Below are positions 22,947 through 30,923 of a DNA stretch of 64,000 nt, in pieces; position 1 is the stretch's first letter, and each line of letters opens with the position of its first letter. The stretch spans positions 1 to 64,000 of the IMG/VR virus record IMGVR_UViG_3300033141_003854; one strand, given 5' to 3'. The notes below the pieces were generated by a model that was given only the letters and a program-made list of their open reading frames with translations, had not been told where the DNA came from and did not search any database. Origin of the DNA: a virus. The translations under genes were made by a program, and so were the position numbers.

Positions 22947-23020
22947 GCTCCAGTAGCTCAAATAGATAGAGCATTGTCCATCTAAGCAACTTGTTGCTGG
23001 TTCAAATCCTGCCTGGGATA
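22947..23020 (+). tRNA. Second tRNA-like element, abnormal anticodon arm
   Basis: 74 bases with canonical spacing. The acceptor GCTCCAG pairs with CTGGGAT (two wobbles, one mismatch), the D stem is GCTC/GAGC, and the T arm has GGTTCAAATCC with one mismatch. The anticodon stem TTGTC/GCAAC fails as a 5-bp stem; a shifted 4-bp stem (TTGT with GCAA) leaves an 8-base loop CCATCTAA. TCT or CTA could be read as anticodon, but position 33 and the stem disagree. No CCA. It ends 13 bp before the next ATG. Confidence 0.5.
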
Positions 23021-23033
23021 CAAGGAGAATAAA

Positions 23034-23432
23034 ATGAAAAAGAAACGAGAATGGAAACAGATTGAAATTGATGAATCAACTTTTATTCCCTTTGATTGGA
23101 AAGATTCAACGCCAGGGGGAGAGAATTTAGGGCGGGCCGAGTTTCAAGTCTGCATTAAATTTAATGATAATCGCGTTTCAGAATTTTGGGTCTATCCAGT
23201 TCAAACTCATCTAAATACTTGTTGGCATTATTCTGGTGATGTCCCCGATTTTGGCATCTTTGCTCTTGAAGGATTAGAACAGCCTTGGGTATGGTTAGTT
23301 GGGCATTGTGATATACACAATACTCCATTTATTAGAATTTATTCCCCAACTAATGCAAGATACATTGAAATAAGTCAAGGAGGCTTAAATTTTTGGCGTA
23401 ATACATATCACAATAGGAAATCAAATGAATGA
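23034..23432 (+). CDS. Protein of unknown function
   Basis: 132 residues, a basic start (MKKKREWKQIEIDESTFIPF) and then a beta-rich, Trp- and His-rich body (HLNTCWHYSGDVPDFGIF, WVWLVGHCDIHN). AAGGAG precedes it. Possibly an enzyme with metal-binding His/Cys, but no family recognised. Confidence 0.6.
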   Translation: MKKKREWKQIEIDESTFIPFDWKDSTPGGENLGRAEFQVCIKFNDNRVSEFWVYPVQTHLNTCWHYSGDVPDFGIFALEGLEQPWVWLVGHCDIHNTPFIRIYSPTNARYIEISQGGLNFWRNTYHNRKSNE

Positions 23433-23538
23433 ATTAGATTTGATTACAATCTCCACTACTAAGTTATATCTATGGATAATCATGGTCAGTCTTGCTGGCT
23501 ACTTTGCTGGTTATTTGATGGGAAAACATTATGATTAA
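23425..23538 (+). CDS. Tiny membrane protein
   Basis: 37 residues with one hydrophobic helix (LYLWIIMVSLAGYFAGYLMG). It starts in the end of the previous gene and overlaps the next by 8 bp. Function unknown. Confidence 0.45.
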   Translation: MNELDLITISTTKLYLWIIMVSLAGYFAGYLMGKHYD

Positions 23539-23659
23539 TGAATTTGGAACAGTTGGAACGTACATAGCTCGGATAATCGCTGGATTTAGTTTTTTATTAT
23601 TTATCGTCATGCTCATAGATATGATCGTGGATGAGATTAACAAGATGAAAAATAAATAA
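23531..23659 (+). CDS. Tiny membrane protein
   Basis: 42 residues, one helix (IARIIAGFSFLLFIVMLIDM) and a charged end. It overlaps both neighbours (TAATG with the next). Function unknown. Confidence 0.45.
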   Translation: MINEFGTVGTYIARIIAGFSFLLFIVMLIDMIVDEINKMKNK

Positions 23660-23799
23660 TGTCAGACGATTATCTGCTTTTCGATCTTATTTTAGAAGTC
23701 TTTGGTTGTGAAAATGTAGAGATTACTGATACATTTGAATATGAAGATTATCAAAGCGATACCCCCAAAGATCAAACCAAAGCAACCAGTAGCGATTGA
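23659..23799 (+). CDS. Small acidic protein overlapping the polymerase start
   Basis: 46 residues, acidic (MSDDYLLFDLILEVFGCENV and on). The last 59 bp lie inside the polymerase gene in another frame. It might couple translation to the polymerase, whose own ribosome site is weak. Confidence 0.45.
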   Translation: MSDDYLLFDLILEVFGCENVEITDTFEYEDYQSDTPKDQTKATSSD

Positions 23800-25420
23800 C
23801 ACAGAATGGTTTGGTATTGAGCAAAATAAAATTCACCGGCCAGGGGGAAAATTCGCTTGTTTGACTGTTTGCTTTGAGCCTGGAATTGTTTATTTAATTC
23901 AAGACCCAAACGATGTTGCACCTACCCTGCAACAAATAAATGATGGTCTTTGGATTATTCATAATGCCAAGTTTGATATTACACACCTAAGAGCAATAGT
24001 AGACATCCCGCCCAGAGCATTGATTGTAGATACAATGCTCATGGAGCAAATTCTATTTAGTGGTTATTACAATTTCTTCGGGTTAGAACATCTAGCTCGA
24101 AGATACTTGCATATTGAACTGGATAAAAGTACACAGGAAGAATTCATTACTGCAACAACAATGTCGCCAGAAATGCTGGAATATTCTGCTAGAGACGCAG
24201 ATGTCTTGCTGAGAATATGGTTTGAGCAAAGAAAGATAATCAAAAAATCAGACTTGAATGTGTGGAAAAAAGCAGATCGCCCGGCTTTGTGGGCCATATT
24301 AGATTTTATGGGATTTCGTTTAGATGTAGATGCCTGGCGAAACCTTGCTGAAAATAATAAACAAAGACAATTAGAAATTGATGCTGAACTTCCTATCAAT
24401 CCTCGTAGCCATACACAAGTAAAGAAATATCTCAGAAAAAATGGCTTTAAACGACTTCCTGATACTGGGGAGAAGCGGCTCAAAAAATATATCCGAAAAT
24501 ATCCTGATACACCGGCGGCAGAAATTGCAAAGAAAATTTTAGCGAGCCGCACCTACGGCAAGCGAGCCAGTACCTACGGCATGAATTTTATTGAGAAATT
24601 TTTAGAAAAAGAAGATGATGGAATTTATGTTATTCATGCTGATTATAGAATTATTGGTGCTGAAACTGGTCGAATATCCTGTCGTCGGCCAAATATGCAG
24701 AATATACCGGCGAGAGACACTAAAGAGTTTAGAAAATGCCTTATCGCTCGGCCAGGTAATAAATTAATTATCGCCGATTACAGTCAACAAGAAGTAGGAA
24801 TTGGAGCTTATATTTCTGGTGATGAAAAGCTGATCGAAGCATTTAATTCTGGCAAAGATGTTTATATTCAAACAGCTAAAATTGTATTTGGAAAAGAAAT
24901 TATAAAAAGTGATCCACTAAGAAAGGGGATGAAGGCAATAATGTTAGGCATTGTATATGGTTTAACTCCATACGGCTTAGCAGAAAATGAAGATATGTCA
25001 ATTGATGATGCCGAACGTTCCATTCATAAAATACTAAAAACTTTCTCCGGATTGGACAGATGGCAAATTGAACAGCGAAAGACCAAAACCTATACAAAAA
25101 CCGTTTTAGGAAGGAAAAGCTGGTTGAATCCTTATTCAAATCAGTGTGAAAGAAATGCCCTCAATAATCCAGTGCAAGGAACGGGTGTAGATATGCTAAA
25201 AGCTGCAATGGGAAAAATTCATCAAGAATGGTCTTTCGATTATCCTTATGCACAAGTTGCTACTATTCATGATGAATTAGTTTTTGACGTTCCAGCAGAG
25301 ATTACTAATGATGCGGCAAACCTGATAAAATCTAGCATGGAGTCTGTTGCAAATGAACTTTGCCCAGGCATGAAATTTAGAGTTGGCGTGGATATTGGAA
25401 ACACATGGGCAGAAAAATAA
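23741..25420 (+). CDS. Family A DNA polymerase with 3'-5' exonuclease
   Basis: 559 residues, without the 5' nuclease of Pol I. Exonuclease motifs are AIDTEW (18-23), IHNAKFD (72-78) and YSARDAD (147-153), all with the acidic residues. Polymerase motif A is DYSQQEVGIGAYISGD (345-360); the catalytic Asp and Glu are kept, but the Arg of the usual DYSQIELR is Gly. Motif B is RKGMKAIMLGIVYG (393-406), keeping Arg, Lys and Tyr, and motif C is IHDE (508-511). It should copy the phage genome. TTG 23735 is an alternative start. Confidence 0.93.
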   Translation: MKIIKAIPPKIKPKQPVAIDTEWFGIEQNKIHRPGGKFACLTVCFEPGIVYLIQDPNDVAPTLQQINDGLWIIHNAKFDITHLRAIVDIPPRALIVDTMLMEQILFSGYYNFFGLEHLARRYLHIELDKSTQEEFITATTMSPEMLEYSARDADVLLRIWFEQRKIIKKSDLNVWKKADRPALWAILDFMGFRLDVDAWRNLAENNKQRQLEIDAELPINPRSHTQVKKYLRKNGFKRLPDTGEKRLKKYIRKYPDTPAAEIAKKILASRTYGKRASTYGMNFIEKFLEKEDDGIYVIHADYRIIGAETGRISCRRPNMQNIPARDTKEFRKCLIARPGNKLIIADYSQQEVGIGAYISGDEKLIEAFNSGKDVYIQTAKIVFGKEIIKSDPLRKGMKAIMLGIVYGLTPYGLAENEDMSIDDAERSIHKILKTFSGLDRWQIEQRKTKTYTKTVLGRKSWLNPYSNQCERNALNNPVQGTGVDMLKAAMGKIHQEWSFDYPYAQVATIHDELVFDVPAEITNDAANLIKSSMESVANELCPGMKFRVGVDIGNTWAEK

Positions 25421-25430
25421 GGAGGCAGAG

Positions 25431-25625
25431 ATGGAAATTACTAGGGATTACAGTACTAGAGATCAGAAGTTTGTCTGGAAAATTTCTGTGCCTTGGGAAG
25501 AAATGAATGATATTTATGTATCTGCACAGAATGAATTTGCGTCAAAAGATATTCCCGTATCTAAGATTCTTTCCAGATTAGCGCATTTGGCTCAAACTAT
25601 AGAAGAAAGACATAGAGAAAAATGA
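25431..25625 (+). CDS. Small protein of unknown function
   Basis: 64 residues, MEITRDYSTRDQKFVWKISV and on, a beta hairpin then a helix. GGAGG is placed six bases before the ATG. It overlaps the next start by 4 bp. No family recognised. Confidence 0.6.
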   Translation: MEITRDYSTRDQKFVWKISVPWEEMNDIYVSAQNEFASKDIPVSKILSRLAHLAQTIEERHREK

Positions 25626-26140
25626 CTTGGGAAGATGAAATAGATTTTTCTTTTGCCTGCCCTCATTGTGGTACAGATGATTGTGTACCTCCTGCCGGCC
25701 CTAAGAAATCTCCAATCCTGCTCATAGGAGAAGCTCCTGGGAATGCTGAGATCATAAAAGGAAAACCTTTTGTAGGGCCAACAGGAGGAATTTTGAGAGA
25801 GGAATTGCGAATGCTTAGCATTGATATTAAAATGCTGAGACTTGCAAACTTGTGGATACATAAACCAAATGGCAGGGAAGGTTGTAGAAACTATAGCATA
25901 GAAACCGTTATAAAAGAAGCAAAAGGCAAAAAAGCAGTCTTATTAATTGGCAGTGAAACTGTTTTATATTTTACGAATAAGCAGGTAATGTCAGTGAATG
26001 GGCTAAAAGTAAAATCACCACTATTATCACCCAAAATACTGATGGCTTGCGTACAGCCTGCAACAGTATTTCATCAATCAATTGGTGAACTGAGATTTGC
26101 CTTATCACAATTTGCAAAGGAGATAGATAATTTACTATGA
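25622..26140 (+). CDS. Uracil-DNA glycosylase, family 4/5 type
   Basis: 172 residues. Motif 1 is IGEAPGNAE and GKPFVGPTGGIL, typical for Fe-S cluster uracil glycosylases. CPHCGTDDC at the N-terminus could give cluster cysteines. The second motif, normally HPS, appears changed to VQPATVF. The enzyme removes uracil from DNA. Its place beside polymerase and RecA suggests repair during replication. Confidence 0.82.
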   Translation: MTWEDEIDFSFACPHCGTDDCVPPAGPKKSPILLIGEAPGNAEIIKGKPFVGPTGGILREELRMLSIDIKMLRLANLWIHKPNGREGCRNYSIETVIKEAKGKKAVLLIGSETVLYFTNKQVMSVNGLKVKSPLLSPKILMACVQPATVFHQSIGELRFALSQFAKEIDNLL

Positions 26141-26814
26141 GCAAAGACGATGAACTATCATTGGTTTTAGGATCGCTAGATCAGTCTATTTTAATCCGAA
26201 GTCAAGATACACTATATGCAATTGAAAAAATTGTTGAAAATTCAATTGAAAATGGTGATGCTTTTATCGCCTTAAATGCCTGCAAGAGCTTAATTAAACT
26301 CTCGAAAATTTCAGGCATTACGCTTGCAAAAGGTTTATATCTGATCAAAGAAAATTGGGAACATTACAATATGGATGAACCATTTGAAAGAATCGCTTAC
26401 GTTGCTATTGGGGTTCATCCAGATACAGTAAATCGTTATGTAGAAGTTTGGGAATTGTTTGCAAAAAATAAAATCCCAAAGCCTTATGTGGATAAACTGA
26501 AATCTCAAAACATTAAGAGCCTAATCCCTATTGCTAAGGCAGTGAAGCAGGGATATGAACTTGATGATAAAGACTGGAAAGCATTAGCAAATGCGCCAGA
26601 CTTCTATACAATTCAAAACGAAATTCGGGAAATCAAAGGCCAAGAACCTCGAAAATCTACGCTTCAATTGCGCCTTGATGAATATGGCTCAATCTGGGCA
26701 TGGAAAAGAAATGAGAGATATTTTGTAGGCTCTTTAGAAATAGATGATGAAGAAGAAGTTGTCCAACAAGCAATTAGCAAAATAACCAGAAACTCGGGGA
26801 TTTTACAGCAATGA
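26137..26814 (+). CDS. Helix-turn-helix-like protein of unknown function
   Basis: 225 helical residues. YVAIGVHPDTVNRYVEVWEL resembles a helix-turn-helix, followed by KIPKPYVDKLKSQNIKSLIP, similar in style to ParB-like DNA-binding proteins. The C-terminus is a beta part (YGSIWAWKRNERYFVGSLEI). It overlaps the glycosylase gene by 4 bp. A regulator or partition protein is possible, and it is one candidate to bind the dispersed palindromes; this is inference. Confidence 0.5.
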   Translation: MSKDDELSLVLGSLDQSILIRSQDTLYAIEKIVENSIENGDAFIALNACKSLIKLSKISGITLAKGLYLIKENWEHYNMDEPFERIAYVAIGVHPDTVNRYVEVWELFAKNKIPKPYVDKLKSQNIKSLIPIAKAVKQGYELDDKDWKALANAPDFYTIQNEIREIKGQEPRKSTLQLRLDEYGSIWAWKRNERYFVGSLEIDDEEEVVQQAISKITRNSGILQQ

Positions 26815-26972
26815 ATGAAAGACAAAAACAGGCTATTGATAATCTACTAAATGCAGTTAGCCGCTGTTTGCAAGAAGGAATTAGTATGGTAATGATTGTT
26901 TCAATAATAACAAGTCTTTCAGAGGAAAAGGAAAATGAGCATAAAGATTGTGGGCGACCCACCACCGATTAA
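26811..26972 (+). CDS. Small helical protein overlapping recA
   Basis: 53 residues, MNERQKQAIDNLLNAVSRCL and on. Its start overlaps the previous stop and its last 38 bp overlap the RecA gene in a different frame. Function unknown. Confidence 0.45.
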   Translation: MNERQKQAIDNLLNAVSRCLQEGISMVMIVSIITSLSEEKENEHKDCGRPTTD

Positions 26973-27888
26973 AAGACTAATAACAAATTGTTATAGCCTA
27001 GACCGGGCATTTAAAAATAAAAATGGAGACTTGGGGTTTCCTTATGGAGTGGCCATTGAAATATTCGGCCCTCCTGGTTGCGGCAAGAGTACATTATCTT
27101 ATTCATTATCTGGGATATTGGCCGCTCATCATAATAAAAACATTGTATTGGCTGACTTTGAAGGGCTTGACCCTGATTTTATGATTACAGTATTATCAAA
27201 GACTAACTTTGATGGTACAGTTTATTATGTTGCCAAACAAAAAGATGAAGATACCCTAGATGAAATGATTGATCGCCTAGCTGAAGATGAAAATGCTATT
27301 GCTATTATTGATAGTGTTGGGGCAATTAGTCCCGTCTCAGAACTTGATGGCAAACCAGGGGAAATGTCGATGGGACGCAGGGCTAAATTAGTTGCACAAG
27401 TTTCCAGAAAATCAATTCATCTGTTGAGAGATGACGCAAATAAAACATTATTTGTTATCAATCATGTACATCCTAACCTTGGCTTTGCTGGTACTACCAC
27501 CCCAGGAGGTCAAACACTAAAATATCTTGTCTCAGTCAGGATAAGACTAAAACAAAAAGAAAAATTTCCTGATGGTTCTTATGTCTTAGAAGGAACTATC
27601 AAAAAGAACCGTTGGGGGTATAATGATAATGTATTCTATGTATTCATGCTGGCAGGTTATGGGCTTCATCGTGGCCTTACCGCTATGTATGATGGAATGT
27701 TACTTGGCAAAGTAAAACGGAGTAAAGTAGTAAAGATTGGAGATAAATCTTTTGGTTATCTGAAAAACATTGTAGCAGAAGCCCATGCTGGTAATGATGA
27801 TTTCTTTACTCCCTTTTTTGAGGTTCTAAATGCGGAAACTGAAGATACTGGAACAGACCAAAATTCAGAAAGAAAACCTGACGATTAA
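26935..27888 (+). CDS. RecA-family recombinase
   Basis: 317 residues with Walker A GPPGCGKST (45-53), the Walker B-like AIAIIDSVGAI, then MGRRAKLVAQVSRKSIHLL, FVINHV and TTPGGQTLKYLVSVRI, all in the RecA order. It would form filaments on single-stranded DNA for strand exchange. It lacks the full C-terminal domain of host RecA (about 350). GAGGAAAAGG precedes the ATG. Its 3' end overlaps the resolvase gene by 59 bp. Confidence 0.92.
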   Translation: MSIKIVGDPPPIKRLITNCYSLDRAFKNKNGDLGFPYGVAIEIFGPPGCGKSTLSYSLSGILAAHHNKNIVLADFEGLDPDFMITVLSKTNFDGTVYYVAKQKDEDTLDEMIDRLAEDENAIAIIDSVGAISPVSELDGKPGEMSMGRRAKLVAQVSRKSIHLLRDDANKTLFVINHVHPNLGFAGTTTPGGQTLKYLVSVRIRLKQKEKFPDGSYVLEGTIKKNRWGYNDNVFYVFMLAGYGLHRGLTAMYDGMLLGKVKRSKVVKIGDKSFGYLKNIVAEAHAGNDDFFTPFFEVLNAETEDTGTDQNSERKPDD

Positions 27889-28360
27889 TAAAGCTAGAAT
27901 TGAACTTAGTCTTCCATTTCTATCAAAAAAGATGTGCCTGGGTATTGATCCGGGCACAGTTAATTTAGGCATAGCCGCCGTTTATCCGCGAGAAGGAAAC
28001 GGCAAAATTGCCTATCTCTATCAGGTTAAACTAAAACGCAATCCCGACCCTGTTCAGCGAATGTTAGATACTCAGATGGTTTTATCTGAATGTATCAGGT
28101 ACTTCTATTATGAAGGGGTTGCTGTAATAGAAGGTTCTAGCTTTAGAGGATACCGCCAAACAGAATTGGCGGAGGTCAGAGCCGCATCTGTATTTTGGTG
28201 TATAGAAAAGAATGTTTCACCTGCAATTGTGCCATTAGCTGCCATCAGAAAGAAGGTCTTTGGGGCAGGCAAAATGCGGGCAAATGATTTTTGGGATTTG
28301 CCTAAATTTGATGATGCCATAGCCGCATTATCCTGTGCATATTATGCTAGTTCGCTTTAA
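27830..28360 (+). CDS. RuvC-like Holliday-junction resolvase
   Basis: 176 residues. CLGIDPGTVNLG holds the first acidic residue, VAVIEGSSFRGYRQTE the second, and KFDDAIAALSCAYYA the final Asp pair of the RNase H-like RuvC fold. The product would cut four-way junctions to free branched DNA before packaging. The start is ATG 27830 after GAGG; an N-terminal extension of about 35 residues is unusual. It overlaps the last leftward gene by 14 bp. Confidence 0.82.
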   Translation: MRKLKILEQTKIQKENLTINKARIELSLPFLSKKMCLGIDPGTVNLGIAAVYPREGNGKIAYLYQVKLKRNPDPVQRMLDTQMVLSECIRYFYYEGVAVIEGSSFRGYRQTELAEVRAASVFWCIEKNVSPAIVPLAAIRKKVFGAGKMRANDFWDLPKFDDAIAALSCAYYASSL

Positions 28361-28532
28361 TCGTCATTCTGGGCAGTATCTTACCATCTGAGGTAAGCAT
28401 AATCTGATAAGATATTTCGCAGTTATGCTTTTTGAGTGCATTTGCAATTTCTTCAGCACACTTCATGGCTCGCTCATTGCGCTCGCGCTCTAGTATTTCA
28501 GCGGCCTGTTGAGGATTTATTTCTTTTTCCAT
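28347..28532 (-). CDS. Small charged protein, end of the leftward set
   Basis: 61 residues, MEKEINPQQAAEILERERNE and on, a long helix then a beta hairpin (SYQIMLTSDGKILPRMTIKA). AAAGGA is before ATG 28532. It converges with the resolvase gene and overlaps it by 14 bp. Function unknown. Confidence 0.6.
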   Translation of the reverse strand: MEKEINPQQAAEILERERNERAMKCAEEIANALKKHNCEISYQIMLTSDGKILPRMTIKAN

Positions 28533-28542
28533 TTTTGTCCTT

Positions 28543-28776
28543 TCATAGAAATTTATTAATGATCGCTTGTTTAGCATCATCATGTAATTGAACTAAAGTT
28601 GGTAAATAATTCTCTGGGAGTTGAAACCAATTTTCTTGTATCTCAGTTGGGGGAATATCTTTCCAATTCGCTTCACTCCACGTCAGGCGGAATAAAATTA
28701 TTGTCCGCCTCCTGCTCTGCCGTTGTTCTGACCGCATCTCTGGCCGCCTTGATGTAGTAGTGTCGCGCCAAATCAC
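28543..28776 (-). CDS. Small protein, start uncertain
   Basis: The 77-residue frame overlaps the upstream gene by 104 bp. Only the last 48 residues (TWSEANWKDIPPTEIQENWF and on) look like a designed protein; the earlier part is the shadow of the neighbour. No ATG lies at the natural border, so a rare start codon or coupling to the upstream stop is needed. Position among tail genes suggests a structural or assembly protein. Confidence 0.4.
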   Translation of the reverse strand: MIWRDTTTSRRPEMRSEQRQSRRRTIILFRLTWSEANWKDIPPTEIQENWFQLPENYLPTLVQLHDDAKQAIINKFL

Positions 28777-29023
28777 GCATGACGCGCAGGATATAGCGAT
28801 CCAAAATGCGTAGCTTCTGTTGATTAGTCAACTCGTCATACGTGACTGGGATAGGCTTTCCATCTGGATCGTCTGGGTTGGGTTTTGTGTGCTCTCCTAG
28901 GCCGCGATCCCACAACTCATGTACCGCTGCATCTAGCGTTTGATTCACCCGTGTGGTCTCCGCCGTGTACTCAAGTTTTAACGCGAACGTTCCATCACCA
29001 TTATTTATAATTGTTGCTGACAT
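28673..29023 (-). CDS. Small protein downstream of the tail fibre
   Basis: 116 residues with MSATIINNGDGTFALKLEYT at the start, a helical, charged middle and an acidic end. GGAGACACAATG gives a good start. Its place after the fibre gene suggests a tail or fibre accessory. No family recognised. Confidence 0.6.
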   Translation of the reverse strand: MSATIINNGDGTFALKLEYTAETTRVNQTLDAAVHELWDRGLGEHTKPNPDDPDGKPIPVTYDELTNQQKLRILDRYILRVMRDLARHYYIKAARDAVRTTAEQEADNNFIPPDVE

Positions 29024-29032
29024 TGTGTCTCC

Positions 29033-30919
29033 TTATGCCACTGCCAGAAGTCCGTATGCTTCTAGCTTAGCGAGTAGATCATTAAATTTTGTGGTTATGT
29101 CCGCAAGTGTGCCATCAGCGTCAGCAATGCCTGACGCCTGCACAACCGGCGTAGCGTTGTAAAAGCCAAGTTTCTGATTAGTTGCCGTGCCGATCTTTGT
29201 ACCCGTGGTGGTGTCCAGCACAAAATCGCGTCCGTTGGCCGCAATCGCTAATTGCACTGTCCCGCCGCTATTCTGGAATTCAACCAGGTTTACCGTCTGC
29301 GTGGCGTTGGCCTGAACAATGAATTGCTGGTCGTCGGCTGTGCCTACAACGTGGAGTTTGCCGTTTGCCGATGTTCCTCCGATGACGACGTTGCCAGTGC
29401 TTGTTATCCTCATCGCTTCTGTTCGTGCGGGGCTAAAAATTATTGGTTTATTTTCACCTATTCCACCTGAACCGCTCGTGCTAAATAAAAGACCTGCTGC
29501 TCGGTATGCTTCAATCGTAAAATAACCATCATTGCTATATACAGTCCCCTGGAAAAATTGGTCATTAGTACCGAATACACTCGCAACTTGCAGAGTAAAA
29601 TCTTGTCCTGACATAACAAAATTAAATCTAGCACCATCTCTATCACTGCTGGGATGGGTTAAATCAATTGTCGTATAATATCCATTGGCAATAGCAGTTG
29701 CATTAGAACCACCAGCAATTAGTCCTCTAACATCTAGCTTTTCCCTAGCCGATGCCGTCCCAATGGCGACGTTGCCGGTGCTTTGTATAACCATGTGCTG
29801 AGCGGCTGTATATGCATCTGTCATCGTTCCAAATGCTATACCTCCTGGAGAACCCGCAACTCCTATATATATAACCTTTTCATCAACACCAGCATCTGTG
29901 TCTTCAACCAATATCTTTGGGTTAGTGCTTGCTAAATGTAGAAGCCGTTGTGGACTTGTAGTACCGATGCCTACTTTACATCCCGTGATTTCAAGATAAT
30001 TATTAGTATCATCAAATGTTAACAACGGCCCGGCAGCTTGCCCTATTGTTCCTCCATCTGCCATAACGATATTTCCCCCATCCATTGTTAAATCACCAGT
30101 CATTGTATCGCCATCTCTATTTACAAAGATATTTGTAAATGCGGAGCTTTCAACTCTCAGGGCGATACGACTATCATATTCGCCTTCCATTGATATTGTT
30201 ACTGTTGGGTCGCTTCCCCCGCTGGTTACATTGGCATAGATTTTCAGCACTACACGGTCAGTTGGATCAAATATAATATCCGTAGCCTGGCTTGAAGATA
30301 AAACATACTGCAAGCGAGAAAGAGTAAGATCGTCACTTAGCTCACTTGTCATTAGCTCAGTTTCCACGCCTCCAGTAGTTCGCTTAAATAATTTCCAGTA
30401 TATATTAACTGTCTTAGTACCAGTTTTATACATGAAAATTGTGCCGACATATACACCAAGAGTAAGCTGATCTACTCCGGGAAATCCACTCTCAGTAACA
30501 AATGACCAAAGCAGTTGATCATTTCCTGCTGATAACGATGGTGTAGTTAATTCTGTAGTCGGATCGCTTGTTTCATCATCATACATATAATAACTACCGG
30601 TAACGTCAGATATATCGTCCGATAAAAAGAAATTCCATGTTGATGCGGCGACTGCCATATCTACATATTGTTTCGTTGCAGCATGAAGTTTGGCCGTTGG
30701 ATCACTTTCTAATAATACAGCAGCAAAAGATGGACTTGATCCTGTGCCAACATCTTGATCAAACCAAATCCAATTAGTGCCATCATGAAACCCAAAAGCA
30801 TTATGTACAGTATCAAATGCTATTTCACCAGAAACTAGGTCTCCTAAAGCCTCTATATTTGTCTTTGTATCTTTAAAGACTGTGGTTGGAAACCCTAACT
30901 GTTTATCGTCTTTTCTCAT
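29033..30919 (-). CDS. Tail fibre protein
   Basis: 628 residues with the signs of a trimeric fibre: a start motif seen in many fibres (AFDTVHNAFGFHDGTNWIW), KLHAATKQYVD, NRDGDTMTGDLTMDGG near 270, and three KVGIGTTSPQ/GNVAIGTAS/GNVVIGGTS type repeats each followed by LHLAS, LDVRG or LHVVG. The C-terminal 60 residues (KLGFYNATPVVQASGIADAD and then a helix) match ends I know from phage fibres. It likely contacts the host. GC is higher in its C-terminal third, suggesting exchange of tip parts. Confidence 0.8.
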   Translation of the reverse strand: MRKDDKQLGFPTTVFKDTKTNIEALGDLVSGEIAFDTVHNAFGFHDGTNWIWFDQDVGTGSSPSFAAVLLESDPTAKLHAATKQYVDMAVAASTWNFFLSDDISDVTGSYYMYDDETSDPTTELTTPSLSAGNDQLLWSFVTESGFPGVDQLTLGVYVGTIFMYKTGTKTVNIYWKLFKRTTGGVETELMTSELSDDLTLSRLQYVLSSSQATDIIFDPTDRVVLKIYANVTSGGSDPTVTISMEGEYDSRIALRVESSAFTNIFVNRDGDTMTGDLTMDGGNIVMADGGTIGQAAGPLLTFDDTNNYLEITGCKVGIGTTSPQRLLHLASTNPKILVEDTDAGVDEKVIYIGVAGSPGGIAFGTMTDAYTAAQHMVIQSTGNVAIGTASAREKLDVRGLIAGGSNATAIANGYYTTIDLTHPSSDRDGARFNFVMSGQDFTLQVASVFGTNDQFFQGTVYSNDGYFTIEAYRAAGLLFSTSGSGGIGENKPIIFSPARTEAMRITSTGNVVIGGTSANGKLHVVGTADDQQFIVQANATQTVNLVEFQNSGGTVQLAIAANGRDFVLDTTTGTKIGTATNQKLGFYNATPVVQASGIADADGTLADITTKFNDLLAKLEAYGLLAVA

Positions 30920-30923
30920 AATA

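Noticed and set aside
22947-23020. Amber-suppressor tRNA (anticodon CTA)
   Set aside because: CTA can be read only with a broken stem. Genes here end normally in TAG, and no long frame is interrupted by TAG, so stop-codon recoding is unsupported.
24067-24552. 161-codon antisense frame in the polymerase gene
   Set aside because: Overlaps conserved polymerase and exonuclease parts entirely; composition typical of a shadow.
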